Below are positions 1 to 14,554 of a stretch of DNA of 64,000 bases, in pieces (within the stretch, counting starts at the first letter, position 1; each line of letters starts with the position of its first letter). The notes beneath the pieces are model-generated. The model had not been told where the DNA came from. It saw nothing but the letters and a program-made list of their open reading frames with translations, and did not search any database. A program made the translations under genes and the position numbers. The stretch is from Rhizomucor pusillus (Eukaryota > Mucoromycota > Mucoromycetes > Mucorales > Lichtheimiaceae), in the NCBI GenBank assembly GCA_900175165.2, contig FWWN02000383.1:1-64000 (forward strand), written 5' to 3'.

Positions 1-2
1 AA

Positions 3-449
3 CATGGATGCGATTACAAAGGTTACGGATTTGCTTGCAAGCTGCCTCGATTAGACTTGACTGGCTTTGCTCATGAATCCATCCACGACCGTGAGAGACC
101 TGTCCTCCAGCTTTTCTGCGCCGTCTGCCAGCGTCAAGAATCCTGGCAAGGCAACGTGCTCGTGCGCTGCGAAGGATGCCCCAAGGCTGTCCACCAAAAG
201 TGCTGGCCTGAACTGTTATCCGATGAAATCGTTGCAAGTGACGAGCAATGGTTCTGCGACGCTGCCTGCCGCGAAAACACGAGGCGCAAGCGCATTGTCG
301 TCGAGTTGCCCAGGAAACGCTTGCCACTCATGTGTGCGCCGAAGAACAACAGCAACAACCATACCTCTTCCCAGCAAGATGCAGCGACCACCAGCGGCAA
401 CGGCGGCAGCAGTAGAACAACAAGGTCATCCTCCAGCTTCTCACGCTAA
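3..449 (+). CDS. PHD-finger protein, C-terminal fragment (5' end outside window)
   Basis: The frame is open from base 3, so the gene starts upstream of the window; only about the last 148 residues are present. Near the start lies HGCDYKGYGFACKL, followed by a zinc-binding cluster: CAVC, then CEGC, then a His-x2-Cys (HQKCW), then CDAAC. This spacing and the Trp before the last pair (QWFCD) match a PHD finger, a reader of histone tails. After it come a basic stretch (RRKRIVVELPRKR) and a low-complexity Asn/Ser/Thr tail ending at the TAA before base 450. It is probably a nuclear chromatin or transcription protein. Which PHD family it belongs to cannot be told without the missing N-terminus. An overlapping frame (67-621) is a shadow. 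Confidence 0.75.
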   Translation, partial: HGCDYKGYGFACKLPRLDLTGFAHESIHDRERPVLQLFCAVCQRQESWQGNVLVRCEGCPKAVHQKCWPELLSDEIVASDEQWFCDAACRENTRRKRIVVELPRKRLPLMCAPKNNSNNHTSSQQDAATTSGNGGSSRTTRSSSSFSR

Positions 450-1070
450 AAATCTTTCTATCTATCCTGTGTATTTCCAAAGCCTTTCAAGCTCCAACCA
501 AGCTCCTTATATGCCTCGTTATATTTCTATCCTCGACGAACTGGAGAGTGTGTCCATACATACTCTCTCATACACAAACACACACACAACGCAACGACCA
601 AAATTTTCTTGTCTCTTTTAATCACTTCCTTTTTTATTCTTCTTTTGCCTCACTTTTTATATCTTTTTTTTTTACATGTACATAAGGCGACCCTTTTTCT
701 CTACTCTACTTTATGCCTGCAGTTTTCACTTGTTCAGATTAGTTGCAAGGCTAATACTCGTCCCCGTTTCTTTTTCCAAGTAGATATTATGATCCCCTCT
801 TGTTTCTTTGTCTCCCTAGTGTCACATACCCCAATCAATGCACTCTCACGAACGCGATAGCATCTAATGCAATATAAATAGAATGCAATCTTATGCTAAT
901 CTCTTCATTTATTGTCCTTTATTTTTCGCTGAAATTTTCACGATTATGTTCACTTAATCAAGATTTCATCATGGTCCGCTTTCTCCAAATATTATTGATT
1001 GTTCTTGTACTGATATCTGCTCCAGTTGCCATCAAGATGGCCTCTTCCATCCAACGCATGTGCAAGGTGT
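450..1070. other. Intergenic/3' UTR, no confident gene
   Basis: AT-rich and T-rich sequence after the PHD gene, with a short CA-rich stretch near 570-590. A small open frame (893-1132) contains, from an internal Met at 971, a hydrophobic stretch (FLQILLIVLVLISAPVAI) that looks like a signal peptide or membrane helix, but it ends in a short basic tail. No splice-supported extension or recognisable domain was found. It could be a short peptide gene or chance. Confidence 0.4.
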
Positions 1071-2310
1071 CTGAATTAATCAACTGGACTTCAAGACCAA
1101 AAGAACGGCGATGCAGGCTTCAGAGAAAGTAAGGAGAGGGCAACCTTTTTCTTTGTTGCGAATTACTGCAGCGGACGAGATAATTGAAAGTGCGCCCATT
1201 TTCTGTCTTGACGGAAACTTGCCAGCGTATAACGGGATCTTCAGTGACAAGATCTACAATATTCGTGGGGAAATCTAAGACGAACTGAAAAAGATCGTGA
1301 AGATCGAAGGTGCCGCTGTAAAGATAGGCAAGAGTGACCTCCGCGCAATTTCAGGAACAGCGAGGATGCGCTTACGGCGGCAATTCTCGAACGCGTGAAG
1401 CCAAGTCAGCAAGCCCTCATACCACGAACATCGAAACGGCTGTTTTGGAAATGCGAGTAAAGTCATCAATGTGACTGAAAGTCTCTTGACGACAACCTAC
1501 TCCACATATCCAGAAATGGAACGACGACAATTAGACTTTGTGCATCTACAATCTCAGCACGAATCGATAAGCATTGTAGGGAAAATCTCGATATCTACGA
1601 ACCATCGCAACTACTTTTGGTATTGCTTAAGGGCAGCTTTTGAAGAGCAAAGACAACAAGCGCGCCAAGTTCTGAAGCTGCAGCTGCCCTCCGAGGCAGA
1701 AGCGCAAAGTCGTCTGCTGCAGCTATTGCCTGGATCACAGCAGTGGTTTACTCCAGAGGGCGGAGCCTCAGTCGAGCAGAGAGCGCAAGCTCCTCCCTGA
1801 GCCCAAATCTGCAGCTTGGACCTAGCTCGGCAGAGCCTATGTCGGATCCGGCCCAATGTCTCCCCGACAGCTTGATCGCTCTGCTGGCGGCGGCGCAGGC
1901 AGAGCATAGACGCATAATGGACTACACTGTATGCTCGTTCTCCTCGGAAAAGACATTACTCGAGAAGACTATCGTACTTCTACGATATATCTCGAGCAGG
2001 GGCGTCTGACAAAAGATATGTTTGTCCGCCATCATAAATTGGGTGCAGTCTGGGACGGTAGCGGAAGCTCATCTGGCGGACAAAACCATATTTCCTTTTG
2101 TTGTCTTGTACCTGTGGTTGAATATGAAGGACACGAAGCAAGCTGGAACTCTACACGGCCGTCGTTGCAATAACCTTGCAACACAGACAACGCGATACAA
2201 GGAGGATACATCTTGCCAACGATGAAATCCAGGGAAGGTTGAGCACAGCGGCCATTATCCGCTGTTGTGGCCCAAGATATCACGCCTCTATCACTCCAGA
2301 GCCTCATCAG
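1071..2310 (+). pseudogene. Degenerate coding-like stretch, unidentified
   Basis: Several short frames carry normal-looking codon use but are interrupted by stops and frame changes, with no clean intron borders joining them. One plus-strand frame, open to a stop near 1278, reads ITAADEIIESAPIFCLDGNL, which faintly recalls the DGN region of PfkB-type carbohydrate kinases. Further on are alanine/glutamine-rich helical-looking pieces (about 1620-2000) and more fragments to 2225. I read this as a possible decayed gene or transposon remnant. The kinase resemblance is weak and based on a few residues. It could also be non-coding DNA. Confidence 0.2.
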
Positions 2311-2490
2311 GATTCGCGTTTGGGCTTAAATTGCTGATCGATCGTGCGCTTGATACAGAAGCGCAAAAAGTCGGGTGCCAGAGCACGCATCTGGATGAAT
2401 GACCACGCTTGCGCAACTTGCCGGCTCGATCTCGCCTGTATATCGGCTTGTAGAAACTGGGCATTTCAGGCCATATAGCGATCCTCAGAA

Positions 2491-2715
2491 AATCCTCTCC
2501 AAGGAGCTCCACTGCTCCCATATCCAATGGCGGGAAAAGCCCTGAATGTTACCTCTAAACAAGAAGGCAAACGCCGGGGACGCCAGTAACTGCGCATTCC
2601 AGGTTGATAGGAACGGATGAAGACTCCTCTCTGGAGAACTCCATGGCTCTAATATCCAACTTGCAGGAAAAATTGTGAATATCAATTCAAGGCAAGAAGG
2701 CAAACGCCTCGGGCG
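2491..2715. repeat. Diverged tandem duplication, period about 132 bp
   Basis: Two copies of a related segment lie head to tail. The first includes CTCCACTGCTCCCATATCCAA at 2507 and AAGAAGGCAAACGCC at 2561. The second includes CTCCATGGCTCTAATATCCAA at 2639 and AAGAAGGCAAACGCC at 2694. The matching blocks are offset by 132-133 bases. On the minus strand both copies keep a similar peptide (EQWSSLERIF and EPWSSPERSL), so the unit may once have been coding. No terminal inverted repeats or target duplications were seen. Confidence 0.7.
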
Positions 2716-3328
2716 GCGGCGGCAAAAGCAATGACAAGCACAAGAGAAAATCTGGCTACAGAGGGATTCGCGCAACGATTGAAGGTGCTGCAAAGCGTCG
2801 CTACTCATTCAATTTACATAAATCCTACAAATCTTCCTCCCCGATTTGTAAATATTTTCTGTCCACACTCCACTCTTCTCGTTCGTAACCAATTCTTTAA
2901 TTACGATTATTGTCTTTTCTTTGATGACTATGTAACTCTAATTTGTATGACCAATATGATCCTTCGAGATCCATTGATCCATACATCTTCATTTTGGTGC
3001 AAGATGTCTAAATAAATAATCAACTAGACTTTAACACCCAATAATGTCACTTCTCCCATTTGCAAAGTCTATAGAGGCTCCAGAAGATAACAGGGAGAGT
3101 AAAATGGCTGGAAATTGTCGACTGTACCACGGCAAGTAATAGTTCCCCCCGCAGATTCCTGGATCGACGGCAGGTTTCTGTGCGACATGAAAGCGCGCGC
3201 AAACTTTCACAGCAATATTTGTCGGTTGCACCGTGCTTCACTCTTCTTATATTTCCTTAACGCTATTGCTGCTGCCGACTGTACGACTCCATCTTTCATC
3301 GCTTGGTTGTCATTAATGTCACACTGCA
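2716..3328. other. Upstream region of the F-BAR/RhoGAP gene, no gene seen
   Basis: Short frames on both strands lack domain signal or consistent splice sites. The sequence just before 3329 is taken as the 5' region of the downstream F-BAR/RhoGAP gene. Confidence 0.4.
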
Positions 3329-6300
3329 ATGCCGAATCCTCAAGTTGCAGTTTCGACCATCCCCAATTCCAACCACACGGCTGTGGCGGCCGCACCGACT
3401 AGTATTGGACTTGCTAGAGTAAATTTATCCGAGAGTGAGAGAGTGAGAGAGAGACGAGAAATTAATATAACAAAATTCAGGTCCCCGACATCGAAACACA
3501 AATCGAGCACGCTGTGATAGCTCAATCGACAGATATCGAGGCCATTATGAAGGATGCTAGCGACGACATGAACCGATTCATCGCCTACCTGAAGCAACGG
3601 TAACTATATGCACACACATGTGTGACGATTGCTTTACTGACGAAACGCACACACAGGGTTGAACTGGAAGAAGGGTATCAGAGATCATTGGGACGGATTA
3701 CAGAGAACTTACGGCAAAGCGAGGCCCAGCGGAAAAGAAGCATACCGCTCAGATCAACCATGTACCAAGCATTCATGGACTATGTAAACATGGCTGAGAA
3801 TCAGAATGCTGCAAGGACCGAATATATACAGACGATGAAGGCCCAGCTGCATTCATTGGCACAGCTTCAAGTAAATATATATAAAACAGAAACAACATGT
3901 TCTGATCTAATTATGGATCTCACTGACACCGACGATTTATTAATAGGAGCAGCATGACAAAGCTAAGCGAGCGCACAGGAAGAACATGAGGATGATCAAT
4001 GCACAGTACTTGCAAGCTCGTTTGCGTGAACTTCCAGAGGTCCGTATGACTACTGTCATTTCCATGTTTATCAAACACGATATTGATGTATGTTCTTCCA
4101 GGCACGAAACAATTACATGCAAAAAATGCAAGAATTGGAACGTATGCAAATGACGCCGCTCACACCCAGCACTCCCACAACACCGTTTGTTGGGCGGATG
4201 ACGCCATCCATAAGCGCAGGCACTGCAATGACACCCACAACTCCTCCTCTGTCTACAACGAGTCGCAGGCCTTCCGATGTCTCAGAGAACCTAGATGACG
4301 TGTTGAAAACTCCTATCAATCCTTTTGCTCCTCCTTCAGGCTTCGCACATAGGCACTTGCCATCACCTGATCCCATGACACCGACTACTCCACACAAGCG
4401 CATCGAGAGGTTTATGAAGCAGATATCAAATTTAGGAAACCATCCGGATCCTGCCAAGCAGACATCCAGGGTTGCCAAGCTCAAGAACGAGGCAGCCGAT
4501 GCAGGTACATTTCTGAAAATACAAGTCGGCAATAGTGATTGTTGACGCGACAACCAATTAGATGCGAAATACCGCAAGTCTGTCCGCAAGGTGGACTCTC
4601 TCTCCAAAAAGCATGATGCTGCCAACGAGTACGCTATCAAGATCTTACGAAGTCAGTTGCGTGAGAGGACGGAGAAGGTCAAGCAGGCTCTGACGATTGT
4701 GCAAACTGCCGAGGCAGCCAAGTTCGAGCATTTGCAACAGGTACGCGCGTGCTGGCTGCGACACTAGAACATATCATGGTTCCTGACGTATATTATGTGC
4801 TTGCAGGATCTCAAGAATAGCCCTGTACGAGCAGACGCAGACTTTGATGCTACTATGTTTGACAGCATATTTGACAAGGACCAGTATCCCATGCCTGCAC
4901 CAATCCACTATATCAATTACCACGCCGGTGAATGTAAAAGTAAGTACACCAGCAACGTTAAATTAACATTGATGCAATCTTTTCTGACTCGATTCTGTTA
5001 TTATCCCTTAGATCTCTTGTTTGGCATTTCCTTGGCTGAATATGCACAGCAGTATCAGAGATCGCCTCCCTTGATCGTGACACGCTGCATTGAATGTATC
5101 GAGAGTCAGGGAGGGCTCGAGCGCGAAGGCATATACCGAATATCTGGAAAGCAGAGTAACATTGACAGACTAAAGCAGTATTTTGAACGCGACGAGGCAT
5201 CAGCCGTGCCTGGCCAAGGTGGAGTTCCAAATGATGTGTTTAGCGTCGCCAGCGTGCTAAAGATATTCCTGCGAGACCTTGCATCGCCCCTCTTCCCTTT
5301 CAAACTGAGCGACCGCGCTACGTACTCAAGTAAAGTTGCCATTGCTGCTATCATTGAGTAATTTGCTCTAATCTTTTTATTTTCATCAACCAGAAATACC
5401 CGACAAGGAGCTACGGCTGCTCAACTTACTGACACGCTTGCTCAAACTCCCCGCAGCTAACTATGACACCTTGAAATGCCTCATTGAGCATTTTTCGCGG
5501 TAAGCCAAAGAAAAACGAAAATTCTAACTACATCCTAACAGACTTGCCCTTTCCTTGCTTAATAGACTCATTGCCAGCGTAGAAAAGAACAAGATGAGCA
5601 TACAGAACCTGTCCTTGATATTTACACCTGCCATTTTTCAAGACCACAATCAAGCACAAAGATCTCCGGGCGAATGGTGCAAGGACTGTGTTCTGGAAGA
5701 TCTTATCGAGAATTGCGAAAGCTTGTTTGCCAACAAGGACTTGCGCAGTGCATCGGCAATTACGGGCGTCATCGAATATGGATTTGAAAACGTAGGAAAC
5801 GAGCCCGAAGACCAGGACGATGCTTTCTATGCATTTGATCTGCCATCCCCGACAAGCTCACTCTATGAAGACTCTCCCACAACTGAGCCTGAACAAGAGA
5901 TGAACCAACAGCACATCAATAGCGACAATGATACAGCCGATTCGTCCTCTCCTTCGTCGTCCTCTTACGCGTCTCCCTCCTCTTCCTCACCAACAACAAT
6001 AACAACCCAACACAGCGATGTTGCCAACTCAACGGCTCGACCACTGAGCACAGAGCAACCCAAGTTCAGAGCAGTCTCACAAGATCGAGGTCTCAAGGTC
6101 GACACGAGCCGGTCAACAAAAGCGACGTCGTCGCCGTCAATACCTTCAGCGCATCCCGCCAAACCCATTGTCCCTCCTCCTCCAACGATACAAAGTGCAA
6201 CAGTGCCACAGCAACTTTCGTTTGACTGGTTGGCTCAGGATCCAAACACACACCACGATCCGACGCGACCTTCGCTGCAACGATCGGCAACTGTCGGCGC

Positions 6301-6373
6301 TAACAAATCAACATCCTCCAATCTCAAGCGAGCCGCGCGCGTCTCACGTGCAAATACAAACACAAGAGTATAA
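3329..6373 (+). CDS. F-BAR and RhoGAP domain protein, Rgd1-like
   Basis: Ten exons join in frame into 820 residues: 3329-3418, 3481-3599, 3657-3870, 3947-4039, 4102-4504, 4562-4740, 4807-4939, 5012-5329, 5394-5499 and 5566-6373. The first half is a helical F-BAR-type region (YLKQRVELEEGYQRSL) for membrane binding. It is interrupted by a Thr/Pro-rich insert (repeats of TPTTP) encoded near 4140-4400, then resumes (KYRKSVRKVDSL). The second half is a RhoGAP domain with the arginine finger in LEREGIYRISG and a later NKMSIQNLSLIFTP block. The C-terminus is Ser/Pro-rich and disordered. Such proteins switch off Rho GTPases (Rgd1 acts on Rho3/Rho4 in yeast) at growth sites and the cortex. The exact Rho target is inferred from family. 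The gene looks intact. Confidence 0.9.
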
Positions 6374-7028
6374 TCATCCGTATTCTATCTTTATATCATT
6401 AATCCCCTTTTATCTATTCAGCCATAATGTTTACTTAAACCCGTTTAGTGCTTTTTGTGCGTTAATTATGTATCTGCATATGTATCCTGTATGCTTTCTT
6501 TTCCTTATTTCTACGTATATATTATCATCGTTGCTATATAAAATTCCTATTAACGTCGTTTTGCTTGAACTGTTTCCAGACAGGAAATATCTGTGCGAAG
6601 CCCCTGGAATGGACCTGGTTTTCCTTTATTAAAAATATGCGGATGTCAGGGACTTCCAATAAATTCTCTGCAAGGTAAGCGCCCACTTTGATCCGTGGCG
6701 TCCATGGACTGTCGGCGAAAGAGAAGAAGAAAGGAGAAGGATGCAAATTGCCGTTTTGAACAAATGTAGTAAGCAAGAACCTTGTGTTTGGGCAAACGTT
6801 CGGTGAATTTGTGTTTGTTATTCCCCGAATCTCTGGATACTAAACAATGCAATGCAATGCACATCCCCGGAGCATTTTGCTATTTGAAGCCGAGAAAAAC
6901 ACTCCGTAAGGCAAATTGCTTGAAGAAGGTTTTTTTGACAGAAAAAAATGCATATTTTATATTCAAAAAAGTCTGTTCCTTTCCTTTTTTTCTTTCTCCA
7001 TTTTGCTCTATTTATTTGCGCCCCCCAG
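6374..7028. other. Intergenic, UTRs
   Basis: 3' region of the RhoGAP gene and 5' region of the zinc-cluster gene. A pyrimidine-rich tract ends in CCCCCCAG directly before the chosen ATG at 7029. This resembles a splice acceptor, so a 5' UTR intron or a short upstream exon is possible. Open frames here are T-rich and unconvincing. Confidence 0.4.
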
Positions 7029-9006
7029 ATGGCAGCAATGTCTGCTGCTAGCAGAGGATCAACGAGCGATCAGGCAGCTTCTGATCAACAGCAGAGACGA
7101 CGACAACAACAACAGGAGGAAAGCGACAACAGTAGAGCGTCACCCTCAAAGAATCCAAAGCCAGTTTCACGAGCATGTGTAAATCATTATTTTGGAAAAA
7201 AATGAGAGAGATGTGCATTTTTCCCAGGAACCAAACTTGTGACGCATAGAAAATGTATAGGTCAACTGCAGAAGGGCCCACTTGGCTTGCGATAGTAAGT
7301 TTCAAAAGTCAAGTGAGGTGAATTGCAAGAGCAATTGACATGTTTCTCTCCACCGTCCGGATATTTAGCCAGCCGACCATGCCATCGATGCGTGACACTC
7401 GGTCGGGAAGATACTTGCTACGACGTGGATCACAAGAAAAGAGGCAGACCTAGACTGCAACGTCCTCGAAATGCAGCCACGACTTTTGAAAGTCGACCTA
7501 TCACGCCTTTGAAATTCTCCTCATTTTCCATGACAACTCGGTCAGATATGACGCGTCCACAGGCGGCGTGGCAAAGCATCATTACGGTAGGAAAGGCAAG
7601 TCATTTTATTACATGGCTGCATAGTTAACGTTACACCATTGGCAAGGCATTTTTATCCATGGAAATATGTTGTGCCAGGGTCTCTGACGAGATCCAAGCA
7701 CTGCTAGGATACTATCCGCAAGAGCTCTCGCACAGACCGCTGCATGCATTTGTTGCATCGAGGAGCAGCGACACGCTTGAACGCCTTCATCGGCTGCTGC
7801 TAGATAATGTTGTTCGAGTGACGCAACAGGCAGACAGCTCGTTTGAATGGTCGCTCACTGCAGTTCCTGCGCAGCGTACTACATCTGACAAATTTTTTAG
7901 CACACATCCAGAAGTACTTGCGACAATCGCCAACGGCTCACAGACTGTTGCGGATACTCTTTGGCTCAAACGCAACGATGGATCAACAGACTCGTTCCAA
8001 GCACAGTTTTATCTCGGTGGCGGACTCGGTGCTGACCTATTTGCACCGTCAACCCTCACAGGCTTGTATGTAGTTTGCGTCCTCTCACAAAATGCCGATG
8101 CACCCCAACAGCACCACTCTGCTACTGCTAGCACTACATCTACAGCAACCACGCATGCTATCGAAGAACCCAACGCCGTTGCACAGTCGCTTCTAAGTGA
8201 CAGCGACGTGCTGTTATTCAATACCAATCGACACGAAGTAGTGATGGACCAGGCAAGTCAGTATATCGTCTTTTGTGAATAAAGTGCTAATAACATGGCT
8301 TCTTGTTTGCAAACAGGTCCGACTTGTTTCATCTGATAGCTTGCAGGCACCACAGCAGCACCACGAGCAGCGGATGACGCCGTCATCTTCTGCCACTGAC
8401 GTTCAGTCTGATATACCGACTTCTACATCCACAGCCATGTCAAATAATAACACCCCCGATCGACCACGCTCGAATGCGGGCGAACTTCCAACTTCAAGTC
8501 CCAATGTTATCTCAGCACAGCCGATCCTGTTAACGCATCCTTCTTCCACTCAATCCTTCAACTTGACAGCGCGAAAGCAGCCATTTACCACGACAGCATC
8601 GCCTGCCGGACCTCCTCCACAGATCCATGCTGCACCGAGAACTTCAGCAGGTATCAAGAGACGATCGATTACACTGTGTGACCAGCCACGGCAATCCAAC
8701 TTTATCGGCTCCTCCTTGCGCCTATTTCCATCTGTCAACGGGTACCTGAGCGACTTTTACGATACCAGTGCATCGTCAACAGCAACATCGTCCTCCTCGT
8801 CGCTGGGAGCAAGTAATAGAATTTGCTTGGACAACGCCCTCAGCCAACGACTGTTCAGCGCAGCCATGCATCAGTCAACAACGACAAACACTGCTGCATC
8901 ATCCCACCAAACGGAAGAGCCTCCTTCGCCACCGCCACCGCCGCAGCCACCAGCTCCTCAGGGTAATACTAACGCTTTTATGAGTGTCGATGCACTGTTG
9001 TCCTGA
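7029..9006 (+). CDS. Zn(II)2Cys6 transcription factor with PAS domain, Ert1/AcuK-like
   Basis: Five exons (7029-7178, 7261-7294, 7369-7586, 7647-8252, 8317-9006) give 565 residues. Splicing assembles a six-cysteine zinc cluster around residues 49-75: RAC, then VNCRRAHLACD from a 34-nt exon, then TSRPCHRCVTLGREDTC. A basic KKRGRPRL stretch follows. Exon 4 begins a PAS-like region (ARVSDEIQALLGYYPQEL). The rest is Ser/Pro/Gln-rich and ends ...FMSVDALLS. A zinc cluster followed by PAS is the layout of Ert1/AcuK/AcuM regulators of gluconeogenesis and non-fermentable carbon use. That role is inferred from architecture; other zinc-cluster/PAS paralogs share it. The fourth intron starts with GC rather than GT. 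Confidence 0.85.
8253..8316 (+). other. GC-AG intron in the zinc-cluster gene
   Basis: The exon ends ...GACCAG and the intron begins GCAAGT and ends AAACAG, joining in frame to GTCCGACTTG. No GT donor nearby keeps the frame, and reading through hits a TAA at about 8280. CAG|GCAAGT is the usual context of GC donors. Confidence 0.8.
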
Positions 9007-9441
9007 CAATTGCCTCATTATTTCTTTGACGATCAAGAGTTTGAATGACTTTTCATCGTATTTCCACCTGTCTTTAACTCTTGTCTAATACCAGCCTACA
9101 TATACTCTCGCACACACGCATCTTTCTCTCTCTCTCTCTCTTTCTGTCTCTCTCTTGCCTACATACACATAAAAGAAAAAGGGTGCGTGTTACATGCTGT
9201 TCTGATACCAATCTTTTTCTTCGTTTTAATCTGTATCATTATTAGATTGCCAATTGTTCTTTTTATTATTACTACTACTATCCATTTTCTATTTTGTTTT
9301 AAGAATAGGTTGTGGTATATCCAAGAGTGGATACAATTGATCTCTCGCTTGTTTTACGACTTGCAAGGATTCGGCCCTACGGAGCAGAAAAAGTTAAAAA
9401 ACCATAAAGTTGACTTTCTGCTAGTCCATAACAAACGCGGC
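9007..9441. other. Convergent 3' region
   Basis: Lies between the stops of two convergent genes. It holds the CT-rich microsatellite and T-rich 3' UTR-like sequence. The open frame at 9187-9579 is an antisense shadow of the cofactor D 3' end plus UTR. Confidence 0.6.
9121..9158. repeat. CT microsatellite
   Basis: A run of CT dinucleotides with a few interruptions, in the 3' region of the zinc-cluster gene. Confidence 0.9.
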
Positions 9442-14143
<4,702 letters not shown>

Positions 14144-14554
14144 TTTGGGACCTGTCAACGCATGCATAATTAATTCGGGTCCATGGCAGTAAAAATATCG
14201 TGCTCTCGGTAAGTGTCGCCCCCATCCCAATCAGTCTCAAACTTATCGATTAAATGTCGCCAAATCATTATTAATCCAAGGATCAGTCCTGAATTGTAGA
14301 GATACTATATCTCGCCAGTAATAATATGCAAAGTTCCCCGTCTTTGCGCTGAAGAGCATAATGTTCCAATTGACATTAAAGCGAAGAGCGTACTCAAATG
14401 ACTTTTTAGGCTGTAAATTGTCGTTGCTTTTGGAAATGGAATGACATTGTGAAGGTATACATTGATTCCGCGGAAAGTTGGATGTGAAGCTCTATATACA
14501 TCATTTTCAGGTCAACACGGCATATTTGCTATCAATGAACACCAGATATAATCT
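14144..14554. other. Intergenic between focadhesin 3' end and cofactor D start
   Basis: About 410 bases holding the focadhesin 3' UTR and the cofactor D promoter, both on the minus strand. No gene signal seen. Confidence 0.6.

Noticed and set aside
67..621. 184-codon frame overlapping the PHD gene
   Set aside because: It is out of frame with the zinc-finger ligands and is Ser/Thr/Cys-rich shadow sequence.
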